NCBI RefSeq assembly: GCF_036669915.1
Contig: NC_089316.1
Coordinates: 10,472,882 to 10,536,881 of the forward strand
Origin: Pocillopora verrucosa
Lineage: Eukaryota; Cnidaria; Anthozoa; Scleractinia; Pocilloporidae
DNA length: 64,000 nt
Direction of reading: 5' to 3'
Shown: positions 1 to 11,100 of the stretch, piece after piece
Layout of the letters: every line of letters begins with the position of its first letter
Position numbering within the stretch: position 1 is the stretch's first letter
Notes under the pieces: model-generated
The model's database searches: none
Told to the model about the DNA's origin: nothing
What the model saw: only the letters and a program-made list of their open reading frames with translations
Translations under genes and position numbers: made by a program

Positions 1-2116
1 TTTTCGAGGTTGCTATCGCATTCCCGTGGGGTTTTTCAGACACAAAATACTTACCATGAACATATCAGTGTACACTTCAGTATCTTATCATAAACAAAGA
101 TGTCCTCGAAAATATGAAGAAATTAGAGCAAATTTACCGATCATTAACTTAACTGAGTTAAACATTTTTGGTCTCGTACATTGTTGTTTTACTATTTTCA
201 ATATCTTAGAAATGATATCTGAAAAATAGCTGTGTGATATTTCGTCCTTTTGTTGTTCATGTTGTTCTTGTTGTTAATCGCAAAACAGTATCTGTCAGAA
301 ATATGAAAATGTACGTGCCCCATAAGTACCATATATATAGTCGAAATTGAACGTCAGGAAAATCTAACATTTTTATGGAATATGGTTGAAAGTGAAAATG
401 TTATTTAATTAAATGAGAAAGAAGTTGATATGGTAAGTTTAAAACCGACAGTTAAACATCGATGTGACTTCAAATTGCTGGTTTTGTTTACAAAACAGTT
501 CCATTATTACACCTTCACTTTTCTTACGGAAACATTTAGAGGTGTTTGTTGTTATTTAGTTGTTCCCTCATCAAGTTCCTTTTTTATTGATAGTTTTTTT
601 GCTTAGCTTTTGGATATTCTTGAAGACAAAGCTCTAATTAACCTTCTAACTCGTATTGATGTCGCTGAAAATATTTCGGTTTATGTGAATATGAACTCGG
701 TAATATTCAATTTGAATTCTGCCAATTCATCTGGTGTACACTTTCAATTTCTAGCTCGGTCCATTAGCCAAATATCTTAAAAAAAAAAAAAGTTAAACAC
801 CCACGCTGATCAGTTATTTAAATGTGTGATTAACCAGGGAAGTTCCAAAACACCGAACTTCTTAAATGTCAACCCTGTTCCTAGTTCAGATCAGAAAACA
901 ATTCTATGTTCATGTAAATTTATTCCAGAGAGAACTAGCGAAAAATGATGTTTACATTTCCCGAGGAAGCATGTTCCTCTGCAGAATTAATACGCCAATG
1001 AAATTTTTATTGATTAGTTTGTTTCGTTTTTGTTAATAAAAAGGAGGTGAATGAATGAACGAATAAACATTGAAAAAATAAGGGGCTTTCGACTTTGTTT
1101 TAGTGACTTTGCGTAAAAGAGTTGTAAGTAAACTGCTGCATGGAAAACCTTGCAAAAATAACCATGAAATGATTTTTAAGACGACGTCTTGAGTAATCGC
1201 TAAGCGGCACTAGTTTTGACAACAAAAACCTTCACTTAGCTCACGTGTTTGCGATTTAAGTGAAGAAAAAGTTGAACCAAAATTGATTTCGGCTAATGAA
1301 GATTAGTTTATCTCTGGTTTTCTTTCCCTTTACGGTTGGAATTAAATGGGATTTAAGAGGGATTTAAAAATTGTGCCTCACAGGTGAAGAAGTTCTAATA
1401 CGAAAATGGTCGAAGTTAATGAATTAACATAGACTGCATTTTTTCATGTAAGCATTAAAGAAACTAGCAGTTAGGCATTTTCGTTTGCAATTGTAGAGAT
1501 ATGCCATTCTGTACATACATTAGCTTAGATACAAGGCGGCCACTTTCGTGGATTACAACCGCTTTCTCTCGTGCGCGCATTCCGAAGAATTTCGTTTGTA
1601 CACACAAACATGGTACGGAATATTTCTTGATTTTCCCTCTCAGGGAGGGCAGGAAGGGATAAAACCTTCCTGTCGGGGATAGCTATTAGCAAGTTTCCGA
1701 TTGATGCGAGGGATATATGGATCAATTATGCACGAGATTTTTTTCTTTCATTAAATACCAACGAATTTACACAAACCCGTAAAGCGAGTGAATTCTGAAA
1801 TGTTTGAAAAAATTTCGAGTGCTTATCTACTCAAAATTGGACGAGAAATATGTGATTAACTTGATGTTCTCACCGAGCCAATGAAGGGTCAGAACTAAGA
1901 TTGGAAAAAGCTCCATAAGCAAACAATCTGTCTAGTGCTCTAATAAGACGGCGATCAAGTCGTGATTGGCTTTATTTCTCTATTTGATTCATGGAGAAGT
2001 TTGGCGGAGTTATTTGGGAAAATAAAAGAGAGAAGTGAAGCAAAACCATTTCAATTCCGTATTGCTTTCGACAATCAGTTTAAATCAAATTCAAATTGAA
2101 CTTAATTCTGTTACAG
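1..2116. other. Left flank; no supported gene
   Basis: No coding exon could be supported here. It is AT-rich with short spurious reading frames. The TASOR-like exon starting at 2117 is entered in phase 1, so an upstream exon ending one base into a codon must exist. The two candidate small ATG exons with GT donors that I tested (ending about 431 and about 1378) end in phase 2 and do not fit. The true first exon may therefore lie to the left of this window. Confidence 0.5.
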
Positions 2117-5100
2117 ATTGTCAGTACGTTTTACCAGTGAACTCACGAGAAGCAAAAGAAATTGAGCAAAGCGTCAAGCGGCTAACATGGGACACCAACG
2201 ACCTCATCGATCGAGCTGTTAGCATCTCTTACATAAAAAAGGTGGAAAATCAAGGCTTAGAGCGAGAGTATCACGAGAAAAGAGCGTCAATGCGGGATGA
2301 GGGAAGATCACCCAAAGAGCTCACACAACAATTAGCGTTTTGTGTTGAGAAAGAAGATAGTCGTGTGAAGGAGATTTGTCGGGTAGGTTTGGTTTGCGAT
2401 GGTGTGGATCACTCCCTTGGCGATGGACACATGGGTGTGACCGTGTGGAGGTATCCGGATTTGTGTCTCAGAGCGTTCAGCTGGCCCACGTCTGGAACTG
2501 CGTACCTAGTGGTATTTAAGGTAGGTGTATACATAATCATCTAAGGAGTGGAACGCGAAAATCCAGCAAAAATCTGAAGTGCAGAAGAGTGAAACCAGAA
2601 ATAGGAGATATTGTTTCCTTTCTTTAGGCAAGATAAGTGTATCAGGCCTTTTTGTCCCTTGCCAATGATTTTCAGTCAAAAGAGAAGACGAAGGAGAAAT
2701 TCTCTGCACGTTCTGCCTTCTCTAAAGAACTCTTGAGGAATTTTTGAGGGTGAAAGAAAATGCAGAATCTGATATATTCTGTTCACTTAGCCTCTAAGCG
2801 TGCAAACTGAATATATGTTTGACTCCATGGTCAACTCATAATTATCCTATTTTCATCTCGTTAACAATTAGAGAAGCCTTGACTGTGCTCTGTTCTGTTA
2901 TAAAGCACGAAGGAAGCGGCTAGAGCACGAAAGAGTGCTCTAGCCGCTTCCTGCGTGCTTTATAACAGAACAGAGCACAGTCAAGGCTTCTCGATTTATT
3001 TTACAATAAAGAATCCGTTGAATTCCCCAAGCATCACTTTAAATTTTCAAAACAAACTTTATTTCCAAAGCGAACAACAAAGTCGTCAGCATGCTCCATA
3101 CTCTCATAAAGCACGTTACAATAAGCTAATCAGAATCCCTGTTAGAATGGTTCAAATAATCTGATTGGTTGTACAAGACTAAAGCTTTCAAAAATGTCAA
3201 ACCATCAAAGTTCGCATTCTGCGATAGTTTAAAAACCAAAATAGTGCAGCAGGTCGAATCTAATACTTTTGATTGACGTTTTTAAGTCTCTAATACAGAG
3301 TCTTAAAGTGAAATGTTCTGTGAACTTCAGCCGAATTAAGGCTCATAAAAACACGCGAGTTTTTCCACATGACAAGGTAGAAAACAAACTGTTCAAGGCG
3401 AGTGTTTTATGAATGAACGACAGCCGAATTCGTCGGTACATGAAGATCGCTCGGGATGACAGCGCCGCAAAACTCGGCTGCAGTGACTGATGTGGCTTTC
3501 CACTCAATGCATCGGAAAGGATATCAGAACAAGCTCTTATTTTTTCACGCGGACACTGAAGTTTCTGAGGCTTGCTTCACTGCGATGACCGGAGCTCGCC
3601 AGGATGAGCGAGCCGCGATGGACCTTAGCATGATCATATTCGCTCAGACACCGTCATGATTAGTATGAATTTTAACAGTTATGCTAGTTTGGTTATATTT
3701 GTCATCATTTCTGTTTTGTTCTGTTTCGTTTTTGAACACAAAACTTTATATACTATACGAGTGTTAGCTGTGTCTGATTTTTATTACCGAATGTAAGCTT
3801 GCAGTCTAACTGAGTGTGAATAACTCTAAAACTCGGCGTGTTTATTTTGTTTTCCCTTTGAGGATTTTCGCCTCTGCTCACGTTTTAATAACGTAAATTA
3901 CGGCGCCTGGTATGTTAACCTTTGTTGGTTCTTCTGTTGCTACTTGCCGACTCCCTTGTTCCGAAAGTTCACTTTCAATTATTGGAAAAAAGCTAGAAAG
4001 AAGTCCCGGAAAAGGTCGAACAGTACAATTTGGCAGATGGCGTGACAGCTTTAGCTCAGCTATATGCTATATTTTCTCATAGAGCACGCTATTCCAACCA
4101 ATGACAGCGCGAGTGATACCCGAACTTTATTATAAACATATTTAGACTTTCTAAGAACATCTTCACGCCAGCATTTCGGCAACATTCTTTTAATATTACC
4201 ACCGCTGTTAGATGGAGCGAGGCAGTGACTGTAACGATATTGATGACGACGATGACAACTGTTGCGATGAAAATAACACTGATGATTACGAATTTGTTTA
4301 AGATGAAGAGATTTTTTTTGGCAACGACATAGGTTACGATCAGATCATAGCTTCCAAGAAATTACTTTTATAGAAACGGATCTCCGAAACACTATCTATG
4401 TTACACCCTTGCTCTTGCTGAATTTGTCTTGGTCGTTTTAACACAAGTGCATGGTGACCTTTACGTTCAGGAAAATTGTCATTGTAACGGCGATGGTGGT
4501 TAAAGTACTAAATTAAACTCTTCATTTTCTTCCACTACAGATTGTAAAGGGCCGCGCGAAGTTCGTATCACCAAAGTTATCGCTTGTAGGTGATACAGTG
4601 GAACCAAGTCCGAACTATGACTGCCACGTGTCAAGAAACACGACTTGTCCCTCCGTTACAGACTTGACCACACTCATGCGAAGCACTCAGGTATTTTAGC
4701 CTTTGCACACTACCGACACAAAAATTATAGTCAGATGAACAATTTTAGTGGAGAGAAATTTTAATACAGATTACAAAAATGAGTCGAATGCATGTTCAAG
4801 TATGTAGAACTGGGAACTGCTTGACAGACACTGTTTAGAGGGAAACTCGCGTCTGTGTCACCCCGTTACTCTTCCCCATGCTTTCTTGATGAAGATCTCT
4901 GTTTGACTTCGTATGCAAACAAAAGCAGCGCATTACCTCTTGCTTTTCAATTCCGCTGAAATAGAGATTGAATTATCCTCATTAAAAATAGTATTAAAGG
5001 TGCTGTTTGGGTTTTGCTTTACTTCATTCCGTAACTGAACGCGAAAACTCTTGCTATCTTCTCGCGGTTTTCAGCCAGTTCGCTTGTCTTTGATTCGGGT

Positions 5101-8100
5101 CATTATGTGCTCCTTGTATCATTTCTTTCTTTCTCATCATTATTCCTCGAGCTAACTTTGGTATTGGTTTCACAAAGCTCAATCGAAATACGCTCCTACG
5201 TCGATTTCACATTTCTATTTGTAGTATTACCTCTATGAATACGATGACGAAGGACTACCATCAAGGCGCCCGCGACACTGCCTCCCGTTTGCCGTTATCG
5301 CTCTTCAGAGAAGCGAAGACATAAGCAGTCCATTAAAACCACCTGTCTCTTTAGAGAATTTAGCGAGTGCTGTTAAGAATTCTATAATACCAATTGAGGT
5401 AAGGACGCTGAATTCCCGTTTTGTTATTCTATAATGAAGGTTTGAGGCTGGTCTTTTTGGTTCATATATTTTTGTTCATTTTGTTTTAAGTGCTTTTGTT
5501 TATTTGTTTTATTATCTTCTTATTCTGTTGATGTGTTTTCCAAGGTATACATACTTGATCGTCAAAGTATAACATTAATGTTCTGTCTTCTTTTTTACCC
5601 TAAGTGTAGTAGTAAATTTAGTTGGTATTTCCGTAGATTATTAACAGTATTTTTTCACCATAGGATATCTACACTCCGTTTTTTAAAGAGGAAGACGGCA
5701 TTCTAGCGTGGAGAGGCCTTGTTACATGTAAAGACAAGAGACTTGGATGCGTATCACTGCTAGCAGGACATAAATTGGGATTCAACTTTTGGTGAGTTTA
5801 CCCGGCAGCCTCGAGAAATGATTAATTCTCGCAAGTTTTCCTCTGTATCCGCTTCCCTTTTTTCTGTCTTGTTGTTATTTAGTCACTTCATTTGTCATGA
5901 TTGATAAATGACGTCCAGCGGTTCAGCTCGATTTTTTTGTTTTTTTTGTTTGCTTAGGGGGTTTTGCGTCGTTGTTTTATTGCGTTTTGTTTATAATTTT
6001 AGTATATTGCTGTCTCTCTTTTGTTTTGTTTTGTTTTTTGTTTTGTTTTGTTTTGTTTCTTTTTTCGACATGATCGACCTTTTTCGCAACTTAAACACCT
6101 ATCATGATTATGAGAGCCCTCTATACATTTTTCCACGGTTATTTCGTGGTGTTCGTGCTTCAAGGTTTGTTTAAAGTCGCTTACACTGCATTTATTAAAG
6201 CGCTTCCTTTTCCTTCGCAGGAAATCGTATCTGGATGTCTCCTCAAAAATTCCTTTAAAACAGTTAGGTGCGTTGCTGCCAGGGGACGTGAGGAGCGCAT
6301 GGAAATTGCCCCGTAAGTTTTTAAATTATTAAAAACCTGTTCTTACTACCCAGCCTCTCTGGCGTGGGGTTAATTAAAGCTATATCACGGTATTTCAATT
6401 TATCCTGTTGGTATTTGTTGTATCAGAGTTCTATGGCCCTGGCCGCATAAGAAATCAGTGACACTTGTAAAGTATAAAAGATGTATTTGACTAGAGAAAT
6501 AAGTGTAGGGTGTATATAAAATTAAGAAACAACAAGAACTTAAGGAACGCCGCCCTTCGTTAAAAGAGCAAACAAGCACTTACAATACATCACACGAGGA
6601 AGTCAAGCATCATGTTAAAGGTTATATGACCTTGGTCACGCACAGCGCTGCAAAGTGCATTTGGTTGAGAAAAAACGCAGAATGGAGTTTGTTGGGCTCC
6701 AAATCAAAATATCCTGGCCTAACCAATTTTTGTTTTAGGGAAAGACACTTGCAACCCTTTACCTTTGATAGAATATCTTCAAGTCTAGATGAATTCTCCT
6801 TCTCTAGATGTGATTCTCATGATCAGTTATATGCCTGGATTCACGGTTATTATGTTAAACTGCACTACCTACCGCATAATTATCCTATTATAATGTTTAA
6901 GATTTTGTACTGATCAAAATGAGAAGTGTGGTCAACATTAACCACATTTCCCATGTTGATTTGCACAAAATCTTCATAGTTGATTACAGGAACTATGTGC
7001 TCAGTCTTTGCACGATGAAGGTGGCATCTAGACAACAAGATGAAACATTCACCAGCTTCACAAGACACCTGGCCATTAAAGCCAAGGCGGTGAGTTTCCT
7101 TGTTAGATAGAAGTAAAATATTTGTTCCCTTGTCAGAAGTAAGATATCTGTCTTCAGATAAGGCGTCACGGTTACTAACGTTTACGTCGTCTCAACCTAA
7201 AAGTGAAAAGCTAAAAGTCAGCGGTGATATCTATTCAGTAGTTTACGTTTCGCTAGTTTTAGTTAGGATTTGCACCCCCACCGAACGAGTTTTTAGTTTT
7301 CATGGGACGATCATTATTCACCGATAAAAATCCATGTCTTCGAACTACATTTTGATTTATTGTCCTATTAACCAAGAGGTGGATTTTCACATGTTCAATT
7401 TTCTTTCCATAAGCGGTTAAATGCAGTTCAACTTATGTTATTTTTGGCGTCTGGCAAACAGATCCTATTCTACGGCGATAACATCACTTTTTCCCCAACA
7501 GGCTGGCGTTTTGTGCATTGATCCTTTCACTACAATGTTCCTCGTTCCATCGGGAAAACTAGCTGTACGTCTTGGTAAGAGTTTCCTTGCAGTTAGATGT
7601 TAGCTTGTGATCTTTCCTCCACTTTGCCTCTCGAGAGCACCTCTCTTTGATGCCTGGCAAAAGATTTGCGTGGTGGTGCTTACCCACAAATCATGAAATA
7701 CTTCTATATACTCGCACGTTTCACCCTTACAACCACGCGTTAAGTCTATCATTCTTAAAGATTTAAAATTACTTCAAAACGATTCAGAGACGGGTACTAT
7801 CTTTTTGCAACATCCACTTATTTCATTCAAACGCGACAAAAACATGGGCATCTCTTTGGTCAGGAGTTCGTTGCAAACTGATGACCAACCTGGAATTTTC
7901 AAATGCGCTCGCTCACGTTGCAAAACCTGTCCTTTCATTTATAACGTAGAGAAAATGTGGGGACCCAAGAGATTTATTAAGATTACTGATCACTTCACGT
8001 GCAACACCGCTAATGTCATTTATTGGATATATACCTTGCACTTATTGCAAAAAGTTATACATTGGTGAAACGTGAAGACGACTGGGCGACCAATTCCGAG

Positions 8101-11100
8101 AGCACCTTCGCAACGTAGAAAGAAATGTCAACGACTCATCCAAACTAGAAACTAGACAATTTTATCTGCCTAATCTTTCTAAGAAGCATATGATATTTTG
8201 CGGCTTTACCCAACATCTAGGTAATTCGGAAAGCCGTAAAACTCTAGAACAAACATTTATCTTTCAAATTGGCACTCTTGTTCCCCACGGAATCAATGAG
8301 GGCTTTTCATTCAATTAATTTATTCTTGTTTTCTCGTCATTATGTTCCCGCCAATAGCGTAGCTCTATCTTCTGCATAAAAACACACACAACCCGCAACT
8401 CCTCTATTCACTCTGACGAACGGGAAAACGCTCGAAACGTCGGCTTTGAAACTCTTAACGGTGGCCAATTTACGTTATCAAGTCAGTTGATAATACCAAA
8501 TTACACTTCTACATGTATCGATTAATTATGAGCGAATTGTTGTATGCATTGTCAACAGTAAACACGCTCTTCATTGCAGGATTTTGCGAAGTAGCAGAGC
8601 CACTTAGAATGTTTTGCATCGTGTGCCGTCGTCAAACGAAGTCTCCACCTTCAGTCTCTCAGCTCACTTCCCCAACAGTCAGCCGCTGCGCTTCGTCTTC
8701 ACCCGGTACTCCTGTTGGGCCTGCTGTATCCATTTTAAGACCGGCATCTTTAGATTTTAAAGTGCGACACAGATCAAAAATTGTAGTATCCTCGCCTGGC
8801 GATAGTTCTAGACACTTGCATCCTCGTCACATCCCTAAACGGTCCTTGTCGTTTTCATACAGTCCAGCTAAGCATGGAAGAAAGAGCCTGCAAAGAACTA
8901 AAAGAACTTTGAGGAGTGCCAGTATCTCTGGTAACGTCGCTTTTCAGGGAGACATCACAATGTTATCAGACTTTTCTAACAATAATATCATGTCAACGAG
9001 TAAAGAAGAGAGTTTTAATAATCATTCGTGTATGCCAGAAGTAGATTCAAAGGGAAATGAAGCAAACGTCGTGGAAGGTTTACCATCATGTTCGAATTTT
9101 ACTACATGTTCAGCGAAATCTCTGAAAGGGCGAACTTGTAATAATCTAGACGTAGAACATCTTGAGAGTAGTTCGGAGTTGCCAGCGGTCTCATGTGTAT
9201 CCTTTGATACTGCGAAAAGTTCCAAGCCTGAATTACCTGCACCAGACCTTTCTCTTTTGAGGACTTTGAAAAGGTCTTGTAACATTTCGACGAATACTCA
9301 AAACAACAATTTAGAATCAGTACACCAGTCAAACGGTTCGACAGAGAGGCAATCCTCAAAAAAGTTATGGAACGTCGAGTACCGACTCCAAAATGACTCT
9401 TTTGCCAGACAAAGCCAGGAACAATCTAAAACTGAGACTTTGAAATACGAGGACGTTTTTACAAGTGATTTACAAGTCGACTCAGAATATAAACGGCCCC
9501 ACACACCAACAAGTGCGAATTTCTATCCTTTTTGGCCTGAATCACCGCTGGTGTTGTTTTCCGATCGGGAAAGGATTCCATTTCTCTCTGATACACCTGT
9601 GAAAACACTTCAAGCCGAGGATATCATAGAAGCCATTTCGGAGATTCCGAAAGAGGATTTAAGTGTGAATCTGCCAAAGCCAAGCGTTGAATCATTTGGA
9701 GCAGCCTTCGTAGTTCAGACGGGAAGAGAAAATGCTGATTCCACTTCAATGAATTCAGTGGGAAGGCCCTTCATTACATACGAAGGTGAATGTCATACCA
9801 AATCGAACTTTTGTTTGGAGAATTGGAACTTGAATTCATCATTCTTGAATGACAAAGCTAACTTGCACAGGTCGAGGGAAGCAGAATCACGAGAAGGATT
9901 CTTAAAACCCCAGAAAACAATGCACATTGAAACCGCAGGTTTCGGTATTATTGAAGCTTCCCCCGAGCTCGTCAACTTGGAAGGCGAGAATGACTTGAAG
10001 AAAAGAGAAACCCGTGTAGAAATCCCGCACCCGCACGATGATAATCAAGTTAACCAGCCAATGGAGGTAAATCTTATTTGCCCTTCTAATGAGGAGCCTA
10101 TGGAGAAGTCATTTAAGGAGACAAAGAGTACAGATATCTTTAAGGTGCACAATGTCCTTCATACTATCGATGCAGAAGTGCTTGAGTCTCCTCAGTTATC
10201 ATCTTACCATGCATCGCCAAGACAACCAGAGTACGTTAAGAATGCTGCTAATGATAACTCACCCTCTATTGAAAGCCTCAAATTACATGATACTGTTAAA
10301 AAATTCGTGCCGAAAGCGTTTTCAAGCTCTCTGAATCCGACTGCAGGAGCAGACTGCATTTCAAAACTGATTGTTACACCGACTTCAGAGAGACCGTCGT
10401 CTATTATCATTGGTCCTAGGAGCCCTTGCAAAAACGTTACTGGAAATGAGAATACTAATACAACTGAGGAGCGCAGTTGTGTGTTTACCGCTGACTTAGG
10501 ACAGCTATGTACCAGGGTAGCCTCCGAAAATGGCACCAGGCAAGTTTCAACTGAAGTATTAACTAAAGTTGTGGATAATTTCTATGGTTTTGATACTAAT
10601 CAATTAGCGGCAAGAGGAAAAGATATTTGTTTAGAGGGAGAAAATTGTTTTGAAAGTGGTAATCCGGGGAGATCTGGAATAATCAGAGAAGAACGTTTGG
10701 AGGAAGTAGTAGCAAAAATTCCGAAAGAAAATCCTGTAAAGAAATTGTCAAGTAGGAAACGGCCATACCTTCATTTGCCACAACAACATTCTGAAAACAT
10801 TAGCAAAAATCTTGCACTGAACCCCGACACGCGGGTGAAATCTTGTAAACTTTCCGCGATCCAAGTCAAACAACAGCAAAATTCATTTACAGACACGCCA
10901 AACTATCCTGAATTTTACGATTTGAGTGTTGTAATAGAGAGAGGAGGTGAATATTCCTCGGTGTCTCCATCTAAGTCTTCAGTTTTAACCTCGACCGGAA
11001 AAGGTCATGAAGCGCCAATTAATGACGTAGGAGTGGTAATGTTGAAAGGTACCTCCTGTAGTAGAGGAGAGTGTGATGTTCAGCCCTCCAAAATGGATGA

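Noticed and set aside
2035..2116. Frame open from 2035 as the start of the TASOR-like gene
   Set aside because: It begins with GTG, not ATG, and a TTACAG acceptor at 2116 precedes the conserved part; the true N-terminus is upstream.
6626..6913. 95-codon frame in the TASOR-like intron
   Set aside because: No family signature, ends at a stop before the exon, and does not join in phase.
8513..8579. ATG at 8513 as start of the 1.8 kb-codon frame
   Set aside because: The acceptor TTCATTGCAG at 8579 continues the phase of exon 7502-7574 and the SPOC-like homology; the first 23 codons are intronic.
10204..10536. 110-codon minus-strand frame inside the TASOR-like last exon
   Set aside because: Antisense shadow of the long coding exon; no domain.
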